This document shows positions 9,360 through 17,799 of a stretch of DNA of 64,000 bases, piece by piece (positions within the stretch are counted from its first letter, which is position 1; the number at the start of each line of letters is the position of its first letter). The translations under genes and the position numbers were made by a program. The notes under the pieces were generated by a model. That model was given only the letters and a program-made list of their open reading frames with translations, searched no databases and was not told where the DNA came from. Source of the stretch: Halomonas gemina (lineage in GTDB: Bacteria; Pseudomonadota; Gammaproteobacteria; Pseudomonadales; Halomonadaceae); NCBI RefSeq assembly GCF_023554995.1, contig NZ_JAMJPK010000001.1, forward strand, positions 1-64,000. The letters run 5' to 3'.

Positions 9360-9728
9360 ATGAGTGACATCCTTTATGACAGGCTCGGCGGTCGTGCGGG
9401 TATCGACAAGCTCGTCAATCGCATTGTCGACCTCCACCTCCAGAACGACGTCGCCGGACCGCGGTACCGAGCCCTCGATGAGGAGGCCATCGACCACGCC
9501 CGCGAGAAGGTCAAGGAGTTCCTCGCGGCCGGCTCCGGCGGACCGGTGGAGTACACGGGACGCTCGATGATCGAGACGCACACCGGGATGAATGTCAGCG
9601 CGGCAGAATTCGTCGCCGTGGTCGACGACATCATGCAGGCCATGAAGGAGATGGAGTATCCGCAGCCGGTCTGCAACGAAGTACTGGGCGTTGCCTATTC
9701 GCTCAAGGAGGAGATCATTCATCGATAG
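9360..9728 (+). CDS. truncated haemoglobin, group 1-like
   Basis: 122 residues with the short 2-on-2 globin pattern: YDRLGGRAGIDKLVNRIV at the N-terminus, GGPVEYTGRSM, and MIETHTGMNVSAAEF carrying the probable proximal haem His (His74). Such proteins bind O2 or NO. Start: ATG 9360, 8 bases after AGGAG; an ATG at 9355 stops after two codons. Divergent from the orphan TPR protein. The distal residues are atypical enough that O2 carrier versus NO dioxygenase cannot be decided. Confidence 0.86.
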   Translation: MSDILYDRLGGRAGIDKLVNRIVDLHLQNDVAGPRYRALDEEAIDHAREKVKEFLAAGSGGPVEYTGRSMIETHTGMNVSAAEFVAVVDDIMQAMKEMEYPQPVCNEVLGVAYSLKEEIIHR

Positions 9729-9880
9729 ACCGAGGCAGCGGCTCGTTTCTGGCATGGCGACGGTTTGTCCCACGGCATCGAGGGAGCACACCGTTTAGAA
9801 TGGGCCGATCCATGGGCCGGTATGGCGGGGCGCCTCGCTTCGCCATTACCGCTCCGTCGCCTTATTGTCAGGGATGACCG

Positions 9881-10966
9881 ATGCCGAGACTCGTCACACC
9901 GCTGTTGCTTTTATCACTGATGCTTCTGTCGCTGCTGCTGTTGGCGGGGTGTCAGGAGCCGTCATCGCCGCCATCGACGGACGCCGAGCCACGCTGGGTC
10001 AGGACCGCCACGCTGACGGCGAACTCGGCAGCAACCCTTTCGCTGACCGGGGTGCTGCGCGCGCGCTATGAGACGCCCCAGGCCTTCCAGGTCAGCGGCC
10101 GGATCGCCACGCGCCATGTCGATGCCGGGCAGGCGGTTCGCCAGGGGGAGGTGCTGTTTACCCTCGACCCGAGCGATCTGGAGGAGGCGCTCACCGCCGC
10201 GCGGGCGGAGCTGGCCGCGGCCGAGGCGTCGCTGTCCGTGGCCGAGGCGGACCTGGCCCGCGACCGGCAGCTGCTGGAGAAGGACTACCTCAGCCGCCAG
10301 GCGTTCGAGCGCGCCGAGCTCGGCGTGCGCGAGGCCACCACCCGCCGTGACGCCGCCAGTGCCCGGGTGGCCCAGGCCCGCAATGCGCTGGATTACGCGA
10401 CCCTGCGCGCCGAGGCCGACGGCGTGCTGATCGAGGTCAGCGGCGAGCCGGGGCAGGTGGTCGGCGTCGGCCAGGTGGTGGCCCAACTGGCCCAGGAGGG
10501 CCCGCGCGAGGTCGAGGTGAGCTTTCCTGCACGGTCGCGCCCGCCGGAAACCGGCGAGCTGCTGCTGGGCGAGCGCCGCATTCCGCTTACCCGCCGCGAG
10601 GTGGCCGGTGCCGCCGACCCCGCGAGCCGCACCTGGCGCGCCCGCTATCGGCTGGAGGGGCCGCTCGACGAGCGCGGTCTGGGCGACATCGTCGAGGCCC
10701 GTTTCCCCCTGGCTGACGGCGAGGCTGCCGGGCATTTCGGGGTACCCGTGGCGGCGCTGGACGAGCGCGGCGAGGGCCCGCAGCTATGGCAGATCGTGGA
10801 TGGCCAGGCGCAGCCGCTGGCGGTGACCGTGGAGCGCGTCACCCGCGAGCACGCCCTGGTCAGCGGCGAGGGGCTCGAGGCGGGACAGGCGGTGATCAGC
10901 CTGGGGACCCACCTGCTCACGCCGGGCATGGCGGTACGCCCGCTGGACGAGAAGGGCACACCGTGA
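9881..10966 (+). CDS. RND efflux periplasmic adaptor lipoprotein
   Basis: 361 residues. The N-terminal hydrophobic segment ends in a lipobox (LLLLAGC, Cys24), so it is lipid-anchored in the inner membrane. Then come a lipoyl-like half (VSGRIATRHVDAGQAVRQGEVLF), a long coiled hairpin (about residues 95-165), the second lipoyl half (RAEADGVLIEVSGEPGQVV) and a beta-barrel/membrane-proximal part. This is the AcrA/MexA-type adaptor linking the inner-membrane pump to an outer-membrane channel. Its stop overlaps the GTG start of the pump gene (GTGA). No outer-membrane factor is encoded nearby, so a shared TolC-type channel is likely. Confidence 0.9.
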   Translation: MPRLVTPLLLLSLMLLSLLLLAGCQEPSSPPSTDAEPRWVRTATLTANSAATLSLTGVLRARYETPQAFQVSGRIATRHVDAGQAVRQGEVLFTLDPSDLEEALTAARAELAAAEASLSVAEADLARDRQLLEKDYLSRQAFERAELGVREATTRRDAASARVAQARNALDYATLRAEADGVLIEVSGEPGQVVGVGQVVAQLAQEGPREVEVSFPARSRPPETGELLLGERRIPLTRREVAGAADPASRTWRARYRLEGPLDERGLGDIVEARFPLADGEAAGHFGVPVAALDERGEGPQLWQIVDGQAQPLAVTVERVTREHALVSGEGLEAGQAVISLGTHLLTPGMAVRPLDEKGTP

Positions 10967-13900
10967 GCTTTCCCAACCTCTCCGCGCTGGCCGTCCGCGA
11001 GCGCGCCGTGACGCTGTTCTTCCTGGTGATCGCCCTGTTGGCGGGGCTCTATGCCTTCGCCTCCATGGGGCGAGCGGAGGACCCGGACTTTACCGTGCGG
11101 GTGATGATGGTCTCGGCCGTATGGCCCGGCGCCTCGCCAGAGGAGATCCAGGAGAGCGTGGTGGACCCGCTGGAGAAGCGCATCCAGGAGGTCGACGACC
11201 TCTACCGCATCGAGACGACTATTCGCCCCGGGCGCGCCGACCTGAAGGTGGAGTTCGAGGACTACACCCCCGGCGACGAGATGTCGGAGCACTTCTACCA
11301 GGTGCGCCGCCGGATGCAGGACGTCGCCCCGAGCCTGCCCGACGGCGTGGTGGGCCCGCTGATCAACGAGGATTTCGGCGACGTCTACTTCTCGCTGGTG
11401 GCCTTGAGCGCCCCGGACATGCCGATGCGCGAGATGGTCCGCGAGGCGGAGGTGATCCGTGATCGCCTGCAGCGTGTGGAGGGTGTCAACAAGGCCCAGG
11501 TGCTGGGCGAGCGCCAGGAGCGGATGCACCTCGACTTCGACCTGGCCCGGCTGCAGAGCCTGGGTATCTCGCCCCAGGCCGTCTTCGCCGCCATCGAGGC
11601 GCACAACCGCCTGCTGCCCGCCGGGCGCGTCGACACCGATGGCCCGCGCATGTACCTGCGGCTGAACCAGGACCTGTCGGACCCCGAGGCGCTGGCCGAG
11701 GTGCCCATTCGCATCGGTGAGCGATTGATTCGCCTGGGCGACATCGCCGAGATCTCCCGCGGCTATGAAGACCCCCCGAGCTATCGGGTGCGCGCCTTCG
11801 GCGAGGAGGCACTGCTGCTGGGCGTGGTGATGCAGAAGGGCGAGAACGGCCTCGAATTCGGCGAGCGCCTGGAGGCCTTCTGGCAGCAGGAGCGCGAGCG
11901 TCTGCCGCTGGGCATGTCGCTGGAGGTGATGACCAACCAGGCCGACGCCATCGCCGGGGCCGTTAACCTCTTCCAGGTGAAGTTCCTGGTCGCCGTGCTG
12001 GTGGTGATGCTGGTCACCATGCTGGCCGTGGGGCTGCGCGCCGGCATCGTGGTCGGCATCGCCATTCCGGTGACGCTGGCGCTGACCTTCGTGGTGATGA
12101 TGGCGATGGGCATCAACCTGGACCGCATCACCCTGGGGGCGCTGATTATCGCCCTGGGGCTGCTGGTCGACGATGCCATCATCGCCATCGAGATGATGAT
12201 CGTGAAGATGGAGGAGGGCTGGGACCGACTCGAGGCCGCTGCCCACGCCTGGAACGTCACCGCCGCGCCGATGCTGTTCGGCACCCTGGTCACGGTAGCC
12301 GGCTTCGTGCCCATCGGCTTTGCGCAGTCCGCCGTGGGCGAGTATGCCGGCAACATCTTCTGGGTGCTGGGCATCGCGCTGCTGCTGTCGTGGATCGTGG
12401 CCGTGGTGTTCACGCCCTACCTGGGGGTCAAGCTGCTGCCCAAGCAGAAGGTCGCCCATGGTGAGCACGAGGCCTACCAGTCGCGCGGCTATCGGCGCCT
12501 GCGCGGGGTCATCAGCACCTGCGTGCGCTTCCGTAAGAGCGTGGTGGTGGTGACGGTGGTCCTGCTGGTGGCCGCCGTGGCGGGCATGGCCGGGCCGGTG
12601 GAGAAGCAGTTCTTCCCCAGTTCCGATCGCCCCGAGGTGCTGGTCAGTGTCTACCACCCGCAGGGCACGGCCATCGGCGCGACCGACGCGACGACCCGGC
12701 GGCTGGAGGCGCTGATCGGCGAGGCCGAGGGCGTGGCATCGCTCTCCGCCTACGTGGGGGCGGGCGCGCCGCGCTTCTTCATTTCCGCCAACCCCGAACA
12801 GCCCAACCCGGCGTTTGCCAAGCTGATCGCCGTGACCGAGGGCGTCGAGGCCCGGGAGCGGCTGATCGAAAGGCTCAACGAGCGCATCGCGGCCGGCGCC
12901 TTCCCCGAGGCGCGGGTGCGCGTGCAGAAGCTGCTCTATGGCCCGCCGGTGGACTGGCCGGTGAGCATCCGCGTGCTCGGTGACGATCCCGACCGTCTGC
13001 GCGAGATCGGCCACGAGGTGCGCAAGGTGATCGCCGCGCACGCCGCCACGCGCGACCCGCACCTGGAGTGGGACGAGCGGGTGCCCAGGCAGCACCTGGC
13101 GATCGACCATCACCGGCTGCAGCTGATCGGCCTGACGCCGGATGAGGTGGCGCGCCAGCTGCAGTTCCAGCTGGACGGCATGACCATCACCGAACTGCGC
13201 GACGGCATCCGCCTGGTGCCCGCGGTGGGGCGCGGGGCCGCGCAGGACATCGCCGACCTGCAGAGCCTGGAGGTCGTTAACCGCGAGGGCCAGCGGGTGC
13301 CGCTCACCCAGCTCGGCGAGCTGGAGACCGTCTTTGAAGAGCCGGTGATCAAGCGCTACAACCGCCAGCCCTTCGTGGCCGTGAATGCCGAGATCGAGGG
13401 TGCTCAGCCCAACGACGTGACCCTCGAGGTATGGGAGGCGCTGGCGACGGTGCGAGAGCGCCTGCCCGCCGGCTACCGGCTGCAGATCGGCGGCTCGGTG
13501 GAGCAGTCGGACAAGGCACAGGCCTCGATCCAGGCCCTGCAGCCGTTGATGGTGGTGCTGATGCTGATCTTCATCATGCTGCAGATGCGCTCCTTTGCCG
13601 GCACCTTCATCGTGGTGGCGACGGCACCGCTGGGGCTGATCGGCGCGGTGGCGGCGCTGCTGCTGTTCAACCAGCCGTTCGGCTTCGTGGCCACCCTGGG
13701 GTTGATCGGCCTGGCCGGGATCCTGATGCGCAACACCCTGATCCTCACCCAGCAGGTTGCGGATAACGCCAAGGCCGGAATGGCGATGCGCGACGCCGTG
13801 GTGGAGGCGGCCGTGCAGCGCGCCCGCCCGGTGGTGCTCACGGCGGTGGCGGCGATGCTGGCGTTCGTTCCCCTTACCCTGGATAGCTTCTGGGGGCCGC

Positions 13901-14007
13901 TGGCCTACGTGCTGATCGGCGGCGTGGCCGTGGGCACGCTGATCACCCTGCTGTTCGTGCCGGCGCTCTATGCGCTGTGGTACCGCATCGCCTCGCGTGC
14001 CGAGTGA
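10963..14007 (+). CDS. RND efflux pump, inner-membrane permease (AcrB-type)
   Basis: 1014 residues starting at a GTG coupled to the adaptor gene. It shows the two repeated halves of RND pumps: a first membrane helix (VTLFFLVIALLAGLYAF), porter segments, a block of helices around residues 340-540 with the TM4 motif GLLVDDAIIAIEMM (proton-relay Asp pair), a second porter half, and a final helix block (GLIGLAGILMRNTLILTQQ). It exports hydrophobic compounds by proton antiport. The subgroup is short-loop and not obviously MexB, so the substrate is unknown. Confidence 0.92.
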   Translation: MSFPNLSALAVRERAVTLFFLVIALLAGLYAFASMGRAEDPDFTVRVMMVSAVWPGASPEEIQESVVDPLEKRIQEVDDLYRIETTIRPGRADLKVEFEDYTPGDEMSEHFYQVRRRMQDVAPSLPDGVVGPLINEDFGDVYFSLVALSAPDMPMREMVREAEVIRDRLQRVEGVNKAQVLGERQERMHLDFDLARLQSLGISPQAVFAAIEAHNRLLPAGRVDTDGPRMYLRLNQDLSDPEALAEVPIRIGERLIRLGDIAEISRGYEDPPSYRVRAFGEEALLLGVVMQKGENGLEFGERLEAFWQQERERLPLGMSLEVMTNQADAIAGAVNLFQVKFLVAVLVVMLVTMLAVGLRAGIVVGIAIPVTLALTFVVMMAMGINLDRITLGALIIALGLLVDDAIIAIEMMIVKMEEGWDRLEAAAHAWNVTAAPMLFGTLVTVAGFVPIGFAQSAVGEYAGNIFWVLGIALLLSWIVAVVFTPYLGVKLLPKQKVAHGEHEAYQSRGYRRLRGVISTCVRFRKSVVVVTVVLLVAAVAGMAGPVEKQFFPSSDRPEVLVSVYHPQGTAIGATDATTRRLEALIGEAEGVASLSAYVGAGAPRFFISANPEQPNPAFAKLIAVTEGVEARERLIERLNERIAAGAFPEARVRVQKLLYGPPVDWPVSIRVLGDDPDRLREIGHEVRKVIAAHAATRDPHLEWDERVPRQHLAIDHHRLQLIGLTPDEVARQLQFQLDGMTITELRDGIRLVPAVGRGAAQDIADLQSLEVVNREGQRVPLTQLGELETVFEEPVIKRYNRQPFVAVNAEIEGAQPNDVTLEVWEALATVRERLPAGYRLQIGGSVEQSDKAQASIQALQPLMVVLMLIFIMLQMRSFAGTFIVVATAPLGLIGAVAALLLFNQPFGFVATLGLIGLAGILMRNTLILTQQVADNAKAGMAMRDAVVEAAVQRARPVVLTAVAAMLAFVPLTLDSFWGPLAYVLIGGVAVGTLITLLFVPALYALWYRIASRAE

Positions 14008-14119
14008 TGCCTGGGCGGGTTGTCACGCCGGTGAACTAGGCTCACCCTGCAGGCCCCGATTGGCTCGCGCCACCGCCGCGGCGCGAGCCATGGACGCAGC
14101 GGCGCCAGTAGGAGGTCAT

Positions 14120-14992
14120 ATGGCCGGAGTGAGTACCGCATTCGTGATGCTGGCCGCGCTGTTCTGGGGGCTCTCCGGCGGCATCGGCGGCGTGCTCATG
14201 GCCGATGGCTGGGACCCGCTGGTCGTCTCGTTCTACCGCGGCGCGATTGGTCTGGTGTTCGTGCTCGCCTGGCTGGCGCTGTGCCCGGGCGGCAGCGGGC
14301 TGGCCGATCGCAGCTTGTGGAGCTGGTCGTTGATGGCCGGCCTGGGCGTGGCCGGCAACTTCACCTTCTACTTCGTGAGCATCTCCGAGGGCAGCGTGGC
14401 GGTGGCGGCGACGCTGATGTACTGCGCGCCGGTGTTCGTCTTTCTCGTCTCCTTCGCCCTCAAGCTCGAACGGCCCACGCCGCTCAAGTGGGCCGCCATT
14501 GCCATGGTCATGCTGGGGATCGTGCTGCTGACGCGCATCTACGACGTCCAACCGGGCGGGGTGACCCCCATCGGCGTCATCGCCGGGCTGCTCGCCGGGC
14601 TCTCCTACGCGCTCTTCATCTTCGGCTTCAAGTACGCCGCACCCCACGGCAGCCCCCAGGCCACGCTCGTCATCGCCTTCGCGGTCCTCTCGCTTATCCT
14701 CTTCCCGCTGGGCGATACCGGCCAGACCCTCTCGGCGCTGGGCACCCCGAGCTGGCCGCTCTTCGTCACGCTGGGCGTGCTCGGCGCCGGCGTGTCGTTC
14801 ATCCTCTATGTCGTCGGGCTCAACTATACGGCCCCGGCCGTGGCCGCCATTGTGGCCATGATCGAGCCGGTCACGGCCTCGCTGTTCGGCGTCGTGGTGC
14901 TCGACGAGCGCCTGGTCGGGCTCGAGCTGGTCGGCATGGGCTTGATCCTGCTCACGGTGACGGCGTTGAGCGTCTCCTCCAGCTCGCGATAA
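14120..14992 (+). CDS. DMT superfamily (EamA) transporter
   Basis: 290 residues, about ten hydrophobic helices in two EamA repeats (AALFWGLSGGIGGVLMAD at the start; the second repeat begins near IGVIAGLLAGLSYALF and ends with IEPVTASLFGVVVLDE). Inner-membrane exporter, often of amino acids or metabolites. AGGAGG lies 4 bases before ATG 14120. The 110-base gap from the RND gene suggests its own transcription unit. Substrate unknown. Confidence 0.88.
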   Translation: MAGVSTAFVMLAALFWGLSGGIGGVLMADGWDPLVVSFYRGAIGLVFVLAWLALCPGGSGLADRSLWSWSLMAGLGVAGNFTFYFVSISEGSVAVAATLMYCAPVFVFLVSFALKLERPTPLKWAAIAMVMLGIVLLTRIYDVQPGGVTPIGVIAGLLAGLSYALFIFGFKYAAPHGSPQATLVIAFAVLSLILFPLGDTGQTLSALGTPSWPLFVTLGVLGAGVSFILYVVGLNYTAPAVAAIVAMIEPVTASLFGVVVLDERLVGLELVGMGLILLTVTALSVSSSSR

Positions 14993-15040
14993 GCCCCTCC
15001 CGCCCCGTGCCCTGGCGATGCCGCCCCCCTGTCTGGTGGA

Positions 15041-15397
15041 TCAGCGAGGCGCCGGGTCGTGACGTTCCCGGCTGTCGGCCGGCGCCTGCTCGCGGTCGTG
15101 CATGCCGTAGTCGCGGATCACCCCGGCCACGCGCAGGCGGTAGTCCGCGAAGACCTCCTCGCGCCCCAGGGACTGGGCGGCGCGGTGGCGTTCCACCCGG
15201 CGCCATTCGGCGATCGCCTACTCATCGCGCCAGAAGGAGAGCGAGAGCAGCTTGCCCGGCTGGGCCAGGCTCTCGAAGCGTTCGATGGAGATGAAGCCAT
15301 CGATCTCCTCCAGCAGCGAGCGCAGGCCGGCGGCGATGTCGAGGTAGTGGTCACGCTGGTCGGGGTGCGGCACGACTTCGAAGATGACGGCGATCAT
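15041..15397 (-). pseudogene. antibiotic biosynthesis monooxygenase (ABM) domain protein, nonsense mutation
   Basis: The minus strand from ATG 15397 encodes MIAVIFEVVPHPDQRDHY, then IDGFISIERFESL and LLSLSFWRDE, a standard ABM dimeric ferredoxin-like domain. An in-frame TAG (codon 60, at 15220-15218) then interrupts it, after which the frame continues normally (AIAEWRRVERHRAAQ, FADYRLRVAGVIRDYG) to a TGA at 15041. One base change (TAG for GAG or CAG) explains it. Total open length without the stop would be 118 residues, normal for the family. Either a recent pseudogene or a sequencing error. Confidence 0.8.
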
Positions 15398-15534
15398 GGC
15401 GGCTCCTGGTTAAGGGACGCGCATCGCGACAGGGCGCGATGGCGGCGATGCCGACGCGCCCATGGCGGCATCTCCCACTGAACCTAGAGCTAAACGGCCC
15501 CTGCGTCACTCATTCGGTTCGGGGGCCTTGCGTT

Positions 15535-15675
15535 GTGGCACTCATCTGCATAACGCTCTGTTTGAGCTTCGGCATGGCCACTGGCCGCTGGCTCGACACG
15601 CCCCGCGCCTGGCGGGTCTTCAACGGCGTGATGGGGGCGCTCACCGCCGCCTGCGTGATCTTTATCCTGGGATAA
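15535..15675 (+). pseudogene. LysE-family translocator, C-terminal remnant
   Basis: Only the last ~46 residues are recognisable: LCLSFGMATGRWLDTPRAW, then RVFNGVMGALTAACVIFIL, the closing amphipathic segment and last helix of LysE/RhtB amino acid exporters. No upstream part of the family (usually ~200 residues) is present in the preceding 150 bases. The stop overlaps the ribosome-binding site of the racemase gene, suggesting an old exporter-racemase pair whose exporter was deleted. Confidence 0.55.
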
Positions 15676-15687
15676 AGGAGAGGGAAG

Positions 15688-16413
15688 ATGAGGACGATAG
15701 GGCTGATCGGTGGCATGAGCTGGGAGTCGACCCAGACCTACTACCGTCTCATCAACCAGGGGGTGAAGGCGCGGCTGGGCGGGCTGCACTCCGCCCGGCT
15801 GGTGCTCTACAGCGTGGACTTCGCCGAGATCGAGGCGCTCCGACGCCGCGGCGACTGGGCGGCAACCGCCCGCATCCTCGGCGAGGCGGCCCGGACCCTG
15901 GAGGCGGCCGGCGCCGACTTCCTGGTGCTCTGCAACAACACCATGCACAAGGTCGCCCCACAGATCGAGCAGGCCGTGGCGATTCCCCTGCTGCACATCG
16001 CCGATGCCACTGCCAATGAGCTGCACCGGCAGGGCGTAAGCCGGGTGGGGCTGCTCGGCACCCGCTTTACCATGGAACAGTCCTTCTACCGCGAGCGCCT
16101 GGAGGCGCAGGGCATCCGGGTGCTGATTCCCGATGCCGCCCAGCGCGAACGGGTGCACGCCGTCATCTACGACGAGCTTTGCCGCGGCGTGATCCGGGCG
16201 GACTCGAAAGCCGCCTACCTGGAGGTCGTGGCCTCGCTGGCCGGGCAGGGCGCCCAGGGCGTGATCCTCGGCTGCACGGAGATCGGCCTTTTGATCCAGG
16301 CAGGCGATACGGACGTGCCCCTCTTTGACACCACCGCCATCCACGCCGAGCAGGCGGTGGAGGCGGCGCTTGCGACCAAACTCGACTTTGCAACCCCGCA
16401 CCCGCTCACATAG
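15688..16413 (+). CDS. aspartate/glutamate racemase family protein
   Basis: 241 residues. Two-Cys cofactor-independent racemase fold: N-terminal IGLIGGMSWESTQTYY, first catalytic Cys in LVLCNNTMHKVA (Cys83), second in VILGCTEIGLL (about Cys196). The family interconverts L- and D-aspartate or glutamate, as E. coli YgeA does with broad specificity. Start ATG 15688 follows AAGGAG. It stands immediately after a LysE-type remnant. Confidence 0.88.
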   Translation: MRTIGLIGGMSWESTQTYYRLINQGVKARLGGLHSARLVLYSVDFAEIEALRRRGDWAATARILGEAARTLEAAGADFLVLCNNTMHKVAPQIEQAVAIPLLHIADATANELHRQGVSRVGLLGTRFTMEQSFYRERLEAQGIRVLIPDAAQRERVHAVIYDELCRGVIRADSKAAYLEVVASLAGQGAQGVILGCTEIGLLIQAGDTDVPLFDTTAIHAEQAVEAALATKLDFATPHPLT

Positions 16414-16547
16414 GCTCATGCTAATGAACAGCTCGCAGGGAGCGAGGAAGGCACAGCGCGACACGCAAGGACTACCGCATGGATGGCTGCAGGTCGTGAA
16501 CATGCTCAGGTAGGGGCGGTAGCGTGCCTGGTACCCTCGATACCCCT
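16414..16547. other. intergenic, no feature seen
   Basis: About 130 bases between the racemase stop and the end of the integron integrase remnant. No gene, clear terminator or attC-like structure was recognised. Confidence 0.5.
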
Positions 16548-17068
16548 TCACCCGAGAGGACTATGTACTCCAGCAAAGCTATAGATCTGGGTGGTTTCCA
16601 CGCTCTTGAGGCCGGGTAACTTCTGTACCGTTCGGATATCCTTGCCCTGGTTCAACAACTGGGCGGCGAAGCTGTACCAGATCTCACCTTACCAATCTGC
16701 CGTTCGATGTCGATATTGTGGACACGTAGTCGGCACGTCTCGATGAACCTCAACCCTGAGCCATAGCACGCGAGAATTCCCCAATATCACCCAAGGGCTG
16801 ATCGAGGACGTGAAGATAGAGGAACACGAGGGCATTCAGCGCCTGGTTCTGCGTGGCCGCCGCCACCCGGCGTTCCACCGCCAAATGTTCCAGGAAGGTG
16901 CGTACTTCTGCGCCGCCCATGCCGGCGGGATGTAGGACCCCGTAGAAGCGAATGAAATAGCGAATCCAGTAGCAGTAGGTCTTCTCGGTGCGCGGGCTGT
17001 AGCGTTTCCACACGCATGGTAGCGCTGACCCGCTCCATCAGCTTCGGCGGCCTGCGGTGCGTATCCAT
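16548..17068 (-). pseudogene. integron integrase (IntI-type tyrosine recombinase), multiply deleted
   Basis: Reading the minus strand from ATG 17068: MDTHRRPPKLMERVSATMR, a frameshift, then YSPRTEKTYCYWIRYFIRF and AVERRVAAATQNQALNALVF (SAM-like N-terminal domain) to about 16765. A deletion joins this to YGSGLRFIETCRLRVHNID (16765-16700, the first catalytic-Arg box). A second deletion of the middle, including the IntI-specific region, joins to [18 protein letters not shown] and [18 protein letters not shown] (about 16680-16551), the C-terminal box with Tyr, followed by TGA. About half the ~320-residue protein is missing. It points away from the cassettes at 17271-19461, as in all integrons. 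Confidence 0.82.
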
Positions 17069-17229
17069 AAAGCCTTCTTCACGATGCATGGATGTGCATA
17101 CAGTATTGGTGTGCTGGTAAAACGGGCAAGCGCACGAATTCTGCATAGGTGGCCGAGCTATGCTTTGGACCTAATAAAATCAGAGATTTAGATGAAAAAT
17201 CGCGCTAGATAAGATTATTGAACGCGCAC

Positions 17230-17276
17230 GCTCGTTCAAGTCACTAAACGAGCACGCTGTATAATACCTGTTATAC
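17230..17276 (+). other. possible attI region / first cassette boundary
   Basis: A 7-bp inverted repeat (GCTCGTT at 17230-17236, AACGAGC at 17247-17253) is followed by GTTATAC at 17270-17276, close to the integron core-site consensus GTTRRRY. It lies between the start of the integrase remnant and the first cassette gene, where attI is expected. attI sites are poorly conserved, so this is positional inference. Confidence 0.35.
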
Positions 17277-17301
17277 GTTTGCCATTGAGAGGTAGGCACG
17301 G

Positions 17302-17652
17302 TTGACCTATTATATTGTGAAAGTTGCAGTGACCGCCGTTTTGGTTGTCCTCAAACAGGAGGTCTCGAAACGAAGTTCGTTCGTCGGGGCCGTTCTTGCC
17401 TCGGTTCCATTAACTTCCGTCCTGGCAATGCTCTGGCTTTATATAGATACGGGTAATGTTGACAAAGTCGGCGCACTTGCAAGCAACGTATTTTGGTTGG
17501 TTTTGCCATCGCTTGCGTTATTTATTGCGTTGCCGGTGCTCCTGGCCCATGGAGTCAATTTTTATCTCAGTTTTGCAGGTTCAATTGGTATTACATCAAT
17601 CTGCTACTTGGTAATGGTGGCTGTGCTTCGTTATTACGGAGTCCAGTTATAA
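17302..17652 (+). CDS. DUF3147-type small membrane protein (cassette 1)
   Basis: 116 residues from TTG 17302 (GAGAGG 9 bases upstream; no ATG in frame). Four hydrophobic segments: VKVAVTAVLVVLKQEV, then GAVLASVPLTSVLAMLWLYI, NVFWLVLPSLALFIALPVLL and LSFAGSIGITSICYLVMVAV. SKRSSFVGAVLASVPLTS resembles DUF3147 proteins, a family of unknown function. Composition is clearly more AT-rich than the flanking chromosome. It sits alone between the putative attI and the first attC-like site, the architecture of a one-gene cassette. Confidence 0.72.
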   Translation: MTYYIVKVAVTAVLVVLKQEVSKRSSFVGAVLASVPLTSVLAMLWLYIDTGNVDKVGALASNVFWLVLPSLALFIALPVLLAHGVNFYLSFAGSIGITSICYLVMVAVLRYYGVQL

Positions 17653-17657
17653 ATTAC

Positions 17658-17758
17658 GTATAACCAGGCGCAGCAGTACGCGGCCAATGGCCGCCGGACG
17701 CCCTTTCCATGGCTCCTTCGTTGCCATTACAAGGTCGCCGCTGAGCTGTGCGTTCGGC
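17658..17758 (+). repeat. attC-like recombination site 1
   Basis: Begins GTATAAC (17658-17664) and ends GTTCGGC (17752-17758). Inner arms CAGGCGCAGCAG and GCCGCTGAGCTG are partly complementary. A second hairpin (GCGGCC-aat-GGCCGC) lies between. About 101 bp, a normal attC size. The outer cores match the RYYYAAC/GTTRRRY pattern only approximately, so this is the weakest of the three sites. Confidence 0.55.
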
Positions 17759-17799
17759 GGCAGTAAGGTTTCCGGGGTGAATCGAACGAGGGAAATCCG

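Noticed and set aside
9795..9870. Inverted repeat (GGTATGGCG ... CGCCATTACC) between the globin and RND genes
   Set aside because: Imperfect, no T-tract, and no clear link to either gene; could be chance in a GC-rich gap.
10645..13113. An 822-codon minus-strand open frame opposite the RND pump
   Set aside because: Composition is the usual antisense artefact of high-GC coding DNA; the plus strand encodes an unmistakable AcrB-type protein.
17088..17103. LexA box before the integron integrase remnant
   Set aside because: Only one half (CTGT) fits; the partner half is CCAT instead of ACAG, so it is not listed as a site.
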